Assembly (NCBI GenBank): GCA_016271365.2
Contig: CM057452.1
Location: 1,242,757,001 to 1,242,821,000, forward strand
Source: Neoceratodus forsteri
Taxonomy: Eukaryota; Chordata; Ceratodontiformes; Ceratodontidae
Direction of reading: 5' to 3'
DNA: 64,000 nucleotides
Below, piece after piece: positions 1-10,599 of this stretch. Position numbers and translations under genes: made by a program. Position 1 is the stretch's first letter, and every line of letters begins with the position of its first letter. The notes below the pieces were generated by a model. That model was not told the DNA's origin. It saw only the letters and a list, made by a program, of their open reading frames with translations, and searched no databases.

Positions 1-524
1 TGATCCAAGTGATTCTCTTGCCCACTAAAGGATCTGTCTATTCATTTGTATAGCTGAGAGCTAAGTTCCAGATACTTTATATATTTTTTTATTTGTTTTC
101 CATTTTGAGAACTTTTGAAAACACTTTCTAAAGTCAATTTTGGAATCTTCCCATCATTAGGCCATATTTTCTTAGGCACAGAGGACTGATAATTTGGCTT
201 TAAATGAATCTTTCCACTTTGCCATCTCTTCGTCATCCATTAAACGATTCATGTTTAGCAGCCACTAGCCTTTACCTAGCTCAGGTGAGTTCTTGGTGGT
301 ACCATAGCAAATGAGTAGCAAATTTCAGAAGTTTCTTTTACTTTTGTTGTAGCTGATGACATTTGAAGAAATTAGAATATGAACAAAAAAATTAATTCAC
401 ACGGCTACATTGCCTCATAATATGACTTGCTACCTGATTTATGAATAGACCAGTAAGCATCTTGTAACCCTGCAATGAAAATCATATTCATAAGAAAAAA
501 TGTGTCACAGAAGAATTTTGTAGT
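1..524. other. unassigned DNA; small minus-strand ORF at 42-236
   Basis: I do not recognise this stretch. A 64-residue minus-strand reading frame (42-236) is lysine-rich and has the look of a fragment of a larger transposon protein, but no motif supports that. The rest is AT-rich with no visible repeat structure. It could be a relic of another LINE or PLE, or unique host DNA. Confidence 0.3.
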
Positions 525-2135
525 GGTAAATGCATTTATAGAGTGCCATTCCCCAGAAGCTCAGGGCACCTTACAGAAAAAAACAATAAAACAAATCACA
601 TTGACAGAGCATTTGAGGAAATCATACAGTATATGCTGCACAATAAATACATAAATAAATAAATACGTAAATAAATAAATATCAGCATCCCCACATCAAT
701 AAAACTAGAGGCCATTACCTCTTAAAGGCCTCCACCAAAGGCTTTAGGGAATTAATTTCATAGCAAAGGGCTGGCTACATCAAAGATGTGGTCTCCAAAT
801 GACTTCAACCTAGACATGGGGACTAACAGGAGACCCACCTCATCAGAATGAGGAGAGTGTGAGGATTAATGGGGAGACAGGATCTCAGACTGGTAGCCAG
901 GACCCAACCTGGATAGGACCCCATAGGTTCATAACCCAACATTGAAGATAATACTCCATCTCACCCATTGCCAGTGCAGTTCACACAGGATCAGGGTTAT
1001 GCAACACACCCTAAGTAGACTGCTCTGCAACCTGAATGTTGTGTTCTATACTAGCTCCAGGAGATGTGGGATAACTCAGTTTACCCCAAGGTATAGCTCA
1101 TTACAGTAGTCAAACCTAGATGTGAAAAACACATGTATTAGTGTTGGCAGGTCCTTGTGTGGGGGAGGGAGGATAATGGATTTAATCCAGCTGATGTCCC
1201 TCAAATTGTAAAAGATACTGCAGATTGCAGCTGGATCTTCAGCCTCAAATGCTATTCTGTCTGTCATCCAGAATGAACTCCAGGTTGTTCATCTTAGCAA
1301 GCCTACAAGCCTAGAAGACTCCAACCAAAGCCTCATCACTTATTTGGCCGCTACCACTACCCCTCACCACACAACTTTGTGTGACCACCAGTACCTCAGT
1401 CTAGTCCCAGTTAAGTCTCAGCCATCTATACTGTATGCCATCTAGTCCTGGATCTCACCTAGACACAAATTAAGCACCTCAGCTGTCACAAGTGTCCCAG
1501 ATGCAAATGACAGATATAGCAGGGTATCATATGCATAGCAGTGAAAACCCATTCAGTATCACCTGATTATCTTTCCCAGGGTCAGAATATACAATGCAGA
1601 TTACAAGAGTGAAAGGACTGACCCCTAGGGTACATCTCAGAGCAGGGGCATTGAGAATGATGAGAAATTTCCAATCACTACCCTCTGTATCCTGTCCCTG
1701 GGGTAGGAGTCAAACTAGCAGATGACTGTGAAGATGAGTCTGCCATACTTATTTTGATGGTCCAGCAGCAGCCCATTATTGAAAGATCAAGGAGAACAAG
1801 AAATGACCACTCTTCTCTATATCCTGCTCCGAGGAGGTCATTATGCTCCCTGACTGACATAGCCTTGGTGCTATGATATGACCTAAAGCAGGACTGGAGG
1901 GCCTTATAGATGTCGTTTGTCAGGTGTGCCTCAAGCTGCAGTGCCACAATTTTCTCAACGGCCTCTACTAAAAAGGGGAGGTTATAGACATGTAAATTTG
2001 CAAGACTGTCCAGGTCCAGAGATTTACTTTTTTTTCAGAAGCGGTCTAACTAGTGCAATTTTTAATGCAAATGGAAAGACCACCTCTGACAGGGAGCAAT
2101 GAACCATACCTGTTAGTACTAGACCCAGGAGCCCC
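525..2135 (-). mobile_element. L2-like LINE, RT and 3' UTR part, decayed
   Basis: Read on the minus strand this is the reverse-transcriptase half of an L2-type LINE. Near 2100-1960 the frame reads like the entry to the RT domain (LVRPLLKK). At 1860-1780 it gives SCFRSYHSTKA followed by LVLLDLS, the usual L2 palm entry. Near 1535-1505 it reads YAYDTLLYLSF, where the family has YADDTLLYLS, so a catalytic aspartate is lost. At about 1140-1085 it ends with SRFDYCNELYLG, an L2 C-terminal signature. The 3' UTR near 560-525 ends in a CTCTATAAATGCA-type terminus common in L2 elements, with an (AAAT)n stretch at about 641-680. Stops and frameshifts are frequent, so this is an old copy. The endonuclease part lies at 2700-3125, beyond a later insertion. 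Confidence 0.75.
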
Positions 2136-2139
2136 ACAC

Positions 2140-2695
2140 AGATCACTACAGTCATGTTGTTCCTCCCTGCCCTTCTATCTGCATGCCATAGCTCCAATAA
2201 TTAAATCACATCCCTGTGACTCTCTTACTGCACTTATTCCCCTCATGTCCTCCCCTCATCTCTAATGTCTCTCCACCTTAACCTGCACCTAACTTCTTAC
2301 TCACCCCCACTTTGTTTTGCCTATTACCTGTTGTTCTTCAAGCTCCAATTTTTCCAGCCAATCTCCGGGACTTGACATGTTGATCTCCCTCTCCCTCTCC
2401 CTCCTCCTTTTACCTGCAGCTATTTTGTTGAATTAGGACCTGAAACTTGTGACAAAGCCTGTTCCCAAGGCAGCTGGTTATTATTCTCAAACTTGTAATT
2501 GTGACTGCTTGTAATCAACTGTGTAGCTCCGGTCTTGTCCAGCTAGTATTCCTATGTTAGATACCTGTATTTATATCTATGTGAATTGTGCCATTGTTAC
2601 TGTGGTACTATCTTTTGACATGAAACTTTTGTAAAAGAGCTCATAGCTCAAAGGTTACTTCCAAGCCATTAAATAAATAAATAAATGAAACACTT
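2140..2695 (+). mobile_element. LINE (or LINE-tailed SINE) 3' end inserted in the L2-like element
   Basis: This plus-strand segment separates the RT part (525-2135) from the endonuclease part (2700-3125) of the minus-strand L2-like LINE. It starts pyrimidine-rich, shows no convincing protein, and ends at 2669-2686 in a TAAATAAATAAATAAAT tail, which is how LINE 3' ends often finish. The insertion is inferred from the tail and from the split of the host LINE; I could not define a target-site duplication. The exact family is unknown. Confidence 0.5.
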
Positions 2696-2699
2696 GAAG

Positions 2700-3125
2700 G
2701 ATCCTGTAACCTGCATTTGGATCCCATGCAAAACCTTATATTCAGATGATGAAGCTTTCCCCAGTGGGTGTACTATAAAGTTCAAATCAAATCTAAAACA
2801 GATAGCTTCTACCCTGCAAAATCCCTCTGTATGCAATGGATCACAAAGAATATATCTGGGATCACCTACTCCAAGACAGGGCCAGCATCATCACTCAGCC
2901 AAGTCTTCATGATGCAAGCTATATTGCCTAAGGAACCAAAAATTAAGTCTGCCATATTGGCAGTGTTCTTCCTCGTCAATCTGGCATTGCAAAGCACTGC
3001 CCACAATGGAGAATTGAGGCTGCTGGTGTAACAGCTACCTGCCCACTTAGTCTGATGGAAACCCTGGTATGTGTAGTATCGCTGTATGTACCATTTTACC
3101 ATTGGGCATCTTCTGGTCCTCATTG
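2700..3125 (-). pseudogene. L2-like LINE endonuclease fragment
   Basis: Minus-strand translation around 3010-2860 reads LWAVLCNARLTRKNTANMAD and then MKTWLSDDAGPVLE. In L2/CR1 LINEs the apurinic-type endonuclease begins with a similar N-A-R-S-L block and has an ITETWL-D block about 30 residues later, so this is the first third of the endonuclease. It is collinear with the RT fragment at 525-2135 on the same strand, and the two are best read as one element split by the tail at 2140-2695. Several stops make it non-functional. Confidence 0.65.
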
Positions 3126-3399
3126 TTCCAATTATGCCCCCCCCTTCTTAGTTCCCTGAACACAGATGCCACTTCCTCACAGTTTCTGAGATTTGAGACC
3201 TTTGTTGTCCTAGTAGAGTGCATAGTTAAAATTACCTCTGAAAATTATACATCTAGAAGTATAGAGTAATGGCTGAACTTCTTTAAAAAACTGGATTCTG
3301 AGAGCTTTTGTCTGAGGTACACAAATGCATATCAGACAGAACTACAATGATTATATATATATATATATAAATCAGTAAGGCTCTCCCGGGGGATATATA
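3126..3399. other. unassigned; (TA)n at 3352-3369
   Basis: No coding or repeat family recognised, apart from a short TA dinucleotide run. Confidence 0.3.
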
Positions 3400-3666
3400 C
3401 ATCATTTTCAATCACACTAGTACAGGGTGTATATTTATGGAACACATACAAACAAAGGAGAGACAGAAGTAAGTGCCTCAGCTTGGGCTTGAACCCAGAC
3501 CATCTGGAATACCATTAAGGTCATGCTAACCAGCTGCTCCACCAAGGCAACTGGAACCTTGGCTGTTCTGGAGCATGTTACTCTTTCTCCAATACACAAC
3601 CTGGTGCTACACAAATAATTAACTTCATTTTCAATCACATGGGTGTGGTGTGCATATTTGTGGAAC
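3400..3666 (-). repeat. tRNA-like SINE unit between direct repeats
   Basis: On the minus strand, 3550-3465 contains a TGGAGCAGCTGG block and, about 33 bases later, GGGTTCAAGCCC. These resemble the A and B boxes of an RNA polymerase III tRNA promoter at the right spacing, so a tRNA-derived SINE head is likely. It is flanked by two related 44-bp direct copies of a TTCAATCACA...TTTRTGGAAC sequence (3400-3443 and 3623-3666), which may be the ends of a larger repeat or part of a tandem unit. A 160-residue minus-strand ORF runs across the whole stretch, but it shows no protein signature and I treat it as chance. Confidence 0.5.
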
Positions 3667-3959
3667 AGGGAATAGGGAATTGTTGAAAAAAGGAAGCCCT
3701 TTGTGAAATGTCTATTATCTGTGTTTTGAAAACATGCTGCTGTGTGGGAGACCACTTCATCCATTATACATTTATTATCTGAAACCATTTGACCTTGTGT
3801 TACTGTAGGGGAGTTTTTATTAACACAGACCAAAGACAAACTATTACAAACATAGTTTTCATACAAAACAGATACACCCGTACAATATACAGAACAAATA
3901 TCCTGAAAACCAAACAATTATACCAATAAAATGTAACCCATATCTCCCTATTTAGTTCC
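3667..3959. other. unassigned, probably 3' flank of the Tx1-like LINE
   Basis: AT-rich sequence without its own features. The 3' terminus of the neighbouring minus-strand LINE lies somewhere here or just to the right; no poly(A)-like tail marks it clearly. Confidence 0.3.
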
Positions 3960-6289
3960 CAAGTAAAAAAAAATTGAACATAACTTAGTCCTCCCTACTC
4001 AGTTGTACACCAATATTTTAAGCACATTTCTGAAAAAAACACCAGCCCTTTTCACCACATGTTCACTTTTGATTTCAGGTGTAGTCTTGCCTCTTTCCTA
4101 AGAATTTCCTGCATTGCTCCCTTATATATTCTACTAAAAGCAATATAAGACATCTCATGCTGTTGTAACAAAAACTGACAATGACTTTGCCATAAATAAA
4201 ACTTAAGGCATGCAAAGAACACAATAATTGTGATCCTGTGGTATTCCCTTAATAACCCAGGGACATTTTCGAATACCAAATTCCGATATGTTATATGTGC
4301 AAACCAGGGTTTTTGTCACTCTTTAGCCAAATAAGGCCATAAACCAATAGTGTATGCACACTGAAACAGAAAACGCACCTTAGACACTATAGGTTCTCCA
4401 CATTGAGGGTACAAACAGTTCCTTTCCTCAATGGCTTTATGTTTATTTCCCCACACTCCTAATCTACCATGAGAAATTAACCATGAAACATCCCAAATTT
4501 CTTCAGAATTTCCTTGTTTGCTAACGTTTGGTACACTAGATTATTGTTCCCTGGGATACACATTTTAAATTCCGGCTTCCAAGGACCCGTGGTATCAAGT
4601 ATCCATCTATACAATTCTTTGCTGTTAGTTTGCATTATTTTTTGTTTTGTAATTTTCAATTTATGTCATTTCTGAAAAGTCCCTCTGTAAACATCTGGCA
4701 ATGCTAAACCTTTAGTGACCCTTGGGGGATTAGCCACCCACTTCCTCATAACCTCCTGCAAAATGTTCCACACCCATTTTACAACCAAAGATTTTTGCGT
4801 CTGGAAAAGGATACTACATTATTTATTTTGCCAAAATTAAGTATGAAAAAACAACCACCATATTTATCATATTCAGACACCCTTTTTTATTTCTAAATAT
4901 GTCACTTCTCTTTTAACAGGGTTCAGACAACTGCCCCATAAGAGTTTAAAATACAGGCCCATCAATTTTGTTCCCAAACTAATCGATAGGGGAAAAAACA
5001 ACCCTACATACAAGAAACATGGCAATAGAAATTGTTTTATAATAAAGACTGTCTTTAATTTAAACATTGTCCAACCTTTCCACCTACTTACTTTACCTTC
5101 ACCCACCTGTAATGCCTGTTCCCAAATATACCTCTCCATATCCCCAGGTCAATAATATATTCCCAAAATCTTAGTAGCCTTTTCCTTAATTTATATCTTA
5201 CATACCTCCCTAATTTCTCTGGTGGACTTCCTCAGGTGTAGACCTCTGCTCTTTTGCAGCTTCAGTTTAGCCCCTGAAGCTTTAGAGAATTCTGATACTT
5301 CCTGCATCAGGTTGTCCCTTTCCCCTTTTCCTTCAGGAAAACACAAAAGTCATCCGCATATGCCACTGTTTTTACCCTGTCCTCTCTGATTCCCCAAAAT
5401 GCCCAGTATCAACTCATTCCCTATTATTCTACTAATAAATGGGTCGATAGGAAAGTCATTCAAAAGCGGGCTTAAAGGACAGCCCTAATAGACCTCCAAT
5501 TTCACCGGGATAGGAATCCCTCCCCTTCTAACAATCTCAGGAGTAATTACTGCCTGTTTCTACAATAACTGAATCCATTTAATTAAATCTGCAGGAATGC
5601 CAAAATGACTTAATACTTTTAATAAAAAAATATGATTCACACATTCAAAAGCTTTGCTTTGATCTAAGGAGAAGATCATACCCTCTTCTTGTTTCTCTCT
5701 ATTAAATTCATAAACATCTGTTAATATACAGAGACTCTTCTGTATATTTTTTCCCTCAATGGCACTTGTCTGTAACTCATGTATATGAAATGGGACCCTG
5801 GATTTCAATCTATTTTTTCAAAACCTGTGAAAATATTTTAAAATTGACATTTAGCACAGTAATAGGTCACCAATTTCCTATATCAAACTTGTCCTCAGAG
5901 TTGAAAAGTAAAATTATAAGGCTGAGAGTGAAATCTGTCCACCCAATGAAAGTAAGCCTTCCCTACTTAAGCTCAAGACCTGCACCTTGGCTAAGTAACT
6001 ATCTACTACCCTTTCCTCTACATTATCTTCTTGGGCCAAACTTTTATGTTTTTCAACAATTTTCCAGATCCCCTCTGTCTGAAAAACCAGCTCCCCTTGT
6101 TCATTCATTAGGCCTGAAAAATTTGATCTATCATTTCTTTCCTTGCAGGCTATACATGGATCTGAATATGGTGTTTTCTGATTCCCCAACCATAACTCTG
6201 TTTGTAATGAAGCTGTTCTATCATATTGTACTGCACTCATTTTTGTTTTAAGCTACGCTATTTGTTCTCACAGATCCAGCCTTGATATA
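3960..6289 (-). mobile_element. Tx1-like LINE, RT and C-terminal part
   Basis: Minus-strand translations match Tx1-clade ORF2. Around 6240-5914 is the linker before RT. At 5808-5560 the RT fingers/palm reads EGMIFSLDQSKAFECVNH followed by GIPADLIKWI, the expected A-motif environment, with F-E replacing the usual F-D. At 5139-4873 the post-RT region keeps GKVSRWKG...KLMGLYFKLLWGS...KREV, typical of the thumb and C-terminal part in this clade. Smaller pieces lie at 4659-4477 and 4279-4052. The frame is interrupted by many stops and shifts. The upstream part of the same element resumes at 9352, on the far side of an inserted hAT transposon. Confidence 0.75.
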
Positions 6290-6297
6290 CATGTAGC
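6290..6297. repeat. left 8-bp target-site duplication of hAT copy 1
   Basis: CATGTAGC immediately precedes the TAGTGGTG terminus. The matching right copy at 9344-9351 is CGCGTAGC, with two differences that fit CpG decay or drift. Eight-base duplications are the hAT signature. Confidence 0.75.
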
Positions 6298-7494
6298 TAG
6301 TGGTGGGCAAAGTGGCCCCAATTCGCTCTGCAAAGTGATCCATGGAGTGAAGGTGAATTCATGGAGTGCTCTGCAACACGAAGCGGAGTACTTTGCATTG
6401 CAAATGGGTAATGCGAAGTCCATTGAAAACAATGACTTTGTGTTACTTCGCCTTCCCAAACCACTACTCCTCCAATTCTTAAGGCGAAATACATTGCAAA
6501 CAATGTACTTTGCCTTACTTCGCCTTGTTTTTAAGCTCCAAAGGCGAATTTTGCAGTGTTTCATGGGATTTCAGGTCACATGGGCTCTAGATTGTTCTGC
6601 ACAGCCTCAGTTTGGGGTAGTGTGTGTGTGTAGGAAGCTGTAGGAGACAGTCTGCTCTGAGAGCTCTCTGCAATTCAAAGCTCCAAAAAGCTGTTAAAAA
6701 AGCCTTTTTGAGTAATTTTTTTTGCTGAAACTTTAGTTCTTCGATTATAGGAAACCCTCCTGTGCTCATATCATCGAGTGTTTATTGTTTGTGTATAGAT
6801 TTTGAATGTTAATGTACAACATTCAGTCTGTGTACTGAGAGACAGTGGAAGTGTGCTTTGGGGGAAGGGTGTATCTGTGGTGTAGATAGATTAACTTGGA
6901 GAAAAAGACAGTGCTTTCTGTTTTTGTGATATTTTTCTTGTTTAACTGTGTTAATGTACGCACAGTAATATTTTCAATATTTCTTGCCATTTTTTGCTGA
7001 TTGTTGTGGTGTAGCAGTGCAAAATTTTAGTTTGTAATATGTGGTTATATTACTGACGTTTTCAATTTTCTATGCATTACTTAGTGTGTGTGTGAGTATG
7101 TGTGTGATGCATGTCAACAAATCAGACACCTTTTATTCTGACACATAATAATTTCAGCAATGTGAAGCTGCTATCCACTGCAGCTGTGTGATTTTTGTAC
7201 TTCTTTGTTGTAGCTTTACTGGTACTAGTACTAGTGACTGTTACTGCAGCAGTACAGTACCTACCCAGTAGGCCCGTAACGGTAAGGTATTCTTTTCAGA
7301 TTAAATTTCTTATGGTGGGCACTGGTTAGGTGTTGTGCCTTTGTGTCTGCATCTCTTCAGTGCACAGCGCAATCTTAATCTGTCTGTGCATTTGCATCTC
7401 TTTATGGCCCAATCTCCATCTGTAACTTAAGTCACAGTTGTTTCTTTGACTTCCCTTCAGAGTACTGGATAGGTGCGGTGCTTCATTCTGCATG

Positions 7495-7918
7495 AACATT
7501 GTACTCATTAATATGCATTTTTAAGTCAGGACCATCATCACCAGTCACTCGTGATACAAATCATGTTGTTCATCATCACAATCACAAATGCAGTCACAAA
7601 TCATGATTCACAATCATTCACGTTACGAATCACATTCATTTTTTTTCTAGTTACTTGGATGTATTGTAAGCCTGTTTTGTAATATCTCTCCAGGCTTCAC
7701 CACCCCACCATTATACTCATTGATACGTGTTTTTAAGTCTGGGAGTGTTAAGCTACAGCTCATCGGGGCCCAGGGAAGTACAGCCATAGGCATTCACATT
7801 TCTTCATCAACATGGTCACAAATGCAGTCACAAATCACGATTTATGATCACGTCATGAATCACAACATACATTTTTTTTAATAGTTACTTGGATGTATTG
7901 TAAGCCTGCTTGTCACTG
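7495..7918. repeat. two ~200-bp direct repeats inside hAT copy 1
   Basis: Units at about 7495-7690 and 7710-7918 share the order ACTCATT-ATA-G(T/C), TTTTTAAGTC, CACAAATGCAGTCACAAATC and AGTTACTTGGATGTATTG. They are diverged, so the duplication is older than the SINE. The block between the shared parts is variable. Confidence 0.65.
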
Positions 7919-8376
7919 TGCTGAACAGGGATGGGATCCACACCTGGGCCTGGGGGAACAGGCACATCCTGCTCCAGAGGACCTGGTGCTGGACTTGGTC
8001 ATGGTGGTTCAACTGCCTCAGAGTCAGGACAGGAAGCAGTGCTGTCCTGTTTTGGGGGGGCACTCACAAGTTTTGAGTGGTCCAACAGGAGTGGGTGCCC
8101 ATGCCCTCCACACATGCACACGGTACGATGCTTACCACTACCATGCTCTCCGAAATCAGCCCTGTCCCAGACATTCCCTCACCCTGGTCCATCTCTCCTA
8201 CTGAGCTCACTCAGTCTGAGCAATCACTACTCACACTGTCACACAGCACACACACAGTCACACACACACACACAGACAAACAACTAACTACTTATAAAGG
8301 TAAGAAAAGTAAAATTTACAGAAAGAACAAATTAAGTAAAAAAGAGTACAGAAAAGACAAAAGAAATGTAGCTTTT

Positions 8377-8927
8377 TTTTTTTTTTTCTATTTTAGTCTT
8401 TATCTCCCCCTAGCCTGCCTGCCACCTGGTGTCCTTCTCCGCCTGGTCATGGACCACTGGCTTCTGCTCCCCAGAATGGCCTTGGGCCCTCCAATGCCCC
8501 ATGGCTTCCCCCTCACAGTGGGGCTGCGGCACTCCCCTCGCATGCCGCAGACGTGGAACTTAGTCGGAGGGCTGGCCTGGGGAGCAAATCAAAGCCGTGG
8601 TAGGCTTCATTAGTGGCGGCTGGCGGCTAATTCTTTTTCCTTTTTCTTCGGGAGAGGCAGGGTCGTGCAATGACGCGGAGCATCCTGCCCCGCCTCCAGT
8701 ACGTGCCTGTGCCGGCAGCTACGTGACTCCTGGCCTCCACCAGGGGTCATCCGAGCTCCAGACACCTCCCTTCCCTCCCCTCCCCCCGGAGAAGGAGAGC
8801 AGTTCCTAGGATGCTCGATCCTTCTCCCCCCGGCCGTCCCTCCAGCGACCCGAGTCCGTTCCTGAACCCAGGTCACTGGCGTCGCATGCGGAAATCCAAC
8901 CGCTGCGCCGGCGGGCCGGCGTAAAAA
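8377..8927 (-). mobile_element. GC-rich tRNA-derived SINE with poly(A) tail and target-site duplication
   Basis: The insert is bounded by an exact 13-bp duplication, AAATGTAGCTTTT, at 8364-8376 and 8928-8940. On the minus strand it ends in a long poly(A) (the T run from 8377). Its 5' end near 8915-8860 contains GGCGCAGCGGTTGGA and, further on, CTGGGTTCAGGAACG, which resemble tRNA A and B boxes. The ~550-bp body is unusually GC-rich with no maintained ORF. All of this fits a SINE moved by a LINE. An older relative lies at 53864-54400. The good duplication and high GC/CpG content suggest a fairly recent insertion. The alternative, a processed retrocopy of an RNA gene, cannot be excluded from one sequence. 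Confidence 0.75.
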
Positions 8928-9351
8928 AAATGTAGCTTTTAAAAAAGCTGCTCAGTCTAAATCAAAGTTTAAATCTCATCCTCGCTCTAATCTAAAAGTA
9001 TCAGCAGTCACAAAACACACCACTCTCTCTCCGTCTGCACAGGAGAAAGTAAAAGTGTTTGCTTGTATGACTCACTTTCTTCCTGCCTAGCTAAAGAGCA
9101 TGTGACTTACAGTACTGTAAGCCATGTGATGTGTTGGGGGGGGAGGGCTGACAAATCTGAAACACCAAGTGGATCACTTAGAATCCTAATGAGGAACACG
9201 AAGTCCATTAAAAACAATGACTCCACCTTACTTCACATTGCCATTCCACCGCGTGACCCGGAAATGACAGCCAGTAGGCACTTTAGTGCCGCTCCACGTA
9301 GTGGAGTAACACGCCGACGAATTTTAAATTCTCTGCACCACTACGCGTAGC

Positions 9352-10218
9352 TCCTAAAAGCTTGTACAGTTGCCCTCTTAAATCGAGATACTGTAAAGTT
9401 TTCTTTTTTGCCTTATCTTTACTAAAATCTTGCATCCATTTTGTTATTACTATCTTAGTATCACACAACCAATTAAAACAATCTTTGTATACAGGAAGTA
9501 GCGAAGCTTTTGCCACCAGCAAGCCTGCTATCCCTAGCTTCACCTCTACCTCTGATAAACTGTTGGTATTCATTTTCCACCTTCCCGTAAGTTGAGAAAC
9601 CCCAGCCTCTGTACAGACCATTGTTTTTATTAACAAATGGTCAGAAAATTCTAAAGGAATACAACTGGTTTTGACAGCTTGAATTAACTTAGAAACAAAT
9701 ACATAGTCAATCTTTGTGTTGAGTAGCCCTCTAACAAATGTATATTTAGTTTCTGCCACAGCATTTAAAAAACAATCTGTTAGTTCAACTGTTTCTATAC
9801 ATTTTATAAGGCCACTGAGTCACAGTATATTGTTTTCCCTTCCATCTGACACCCCTTATATTCTAAAGAACAATTAAAGTCCCCCTACCCCCATATATAC
9901 ATTCCTGGCAGTAGACAGGAAAGGCTGGATTAATTTCCATAAATTAACCCTTTCCACTTTCACTTGGGAGCCATAAACAGCAAGAAACCTGCTTGGTTGT
10001 TTATGCCATATCCCATCAATGCCTAGTGAACATCCAGGTGATAAACCATTATCTTTTGGAACTTAAACCCCAAACCTGAAAATAAAATACCCGCTCCATC
10101 ACCCTATCGGGGCCAAATGACCAACAGGAAGGAATCCATATCCACTCCCATTTGGCCTGAAAGACTAAAGCAACTGAATTTAACTATCTCCTGTAAAACA
10201 AGCATTTGTCAATGCCGA
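9352..10218 (-). pseudogene. Tx1-like LINE endonuclease, main part
   Basis: Minus-strand reading from about 10195 gives LVLQE, then a degraded stretch, then GIDGIWHKQPSRFLAVYGSQ, NVYMGVGG and GDFNCSLE. These are the E-containing, internal and GDFN blocks of the Tx1/L1 endonuclease. It continues in an open frame (9759-9283) with KIDYVFVSKLIQAVKT...EFSDHLLIKT, the S-D-H catalytic block. The N-terminal strand of the domain is missing here and is found at 12700-12835 beyond a composite insertion. Stop codons and shifts make it a pseudogene. Confidence 0.75.
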
Positions 10219-10230
10219 ATGTTTGCTTGC

Positions 10231-10560
10231 TGGCATTGGCATTGATTGGGTGGGCCTTTGGGTCATCAGACATAACGGCCACACCATTTCACCACACCAT
10301 ACCCTGCAGACACCGTTAAGTGTCATGGTGTGCCTTGGGGTCTTTGGCCCTTATGCTCACCCCATTCCATCAGGAAATACAGTGAGATGGGTGCAGTATA
10401 GGAGAATGGGGTGAACTTTGAAGACGAAGAGTGCAAGGCACACATCAATGCCTCTCACTGACTGCAGGGTGTATGTGGGGGTGGAATGGTATGAGCATTA
10501 CAGGGAACAATCCCAAATCACACCCCTGATGCCTGTCAGTCTCTACAAGGTGGGGCATTA
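10231..10560. repeat. palindromic MITE related to the one at 38015-38387
   Basis: The left half (about 10290-10375) and the inverted right half (about 10400-10500) share CCCTGCAG, TGTGTGCCTTG and TTCACCCCATTC in the same order, so the stretch folds on itself. The GTGCCTTGGGGTC and CTCACCCCA blocks also recur in the palindrome near 38.1-38.3 kb. That suggests one foldback family. No ORF. Confidence 0.55.
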
Positions 10561-10599
10561 TGGTTGGAAACCCTAATGCCTCAGGTGTTCATTGGTATT

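Larger units (their letters stand above)
6298..9343. mobile_element. hAT-type DNA transposon, copy 1 (non-autonomous)
   Basis: The element starts TAGTGGTGGGCAAAGTGG and ends in the inverted TAGTGGTG terminus (CACCACTA at 9336-9343). Together with 8-bp flanking duplications this places it in the hAT superfamily. It interrupts the minus-strand Tx1-like LINE: the LINE frame stops at 6289 and resumes at 9352. Its left 1.5 kb aligns by eye with the left part of a second copy at 48938-53141, including the GTAGGAAACCCTCC block. Near the right end both copies share a GC-rich stretch followed by CA-rich sequence. No transposase (no RNase-H-like DDE block or hATC dimerisation region) is visible, so it should need a transposase made elsewhere. 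A GC-rich SINE sits inside at 8377-8927. Confidence 0.85.

Noticed and set aside
3435..3917. 160-residue minus-strand ORF
   Set aside because: No domain or biased codon pattern. It crosses a tRNA-like SINE and direct repeats, so it is likely chance openness.
8077..8613. 178-residue plus-strand ORF
   Set aside because: It spans the boundary between a hAT element and an inserted SINE and runs through its poly(T), so it is not a gene.
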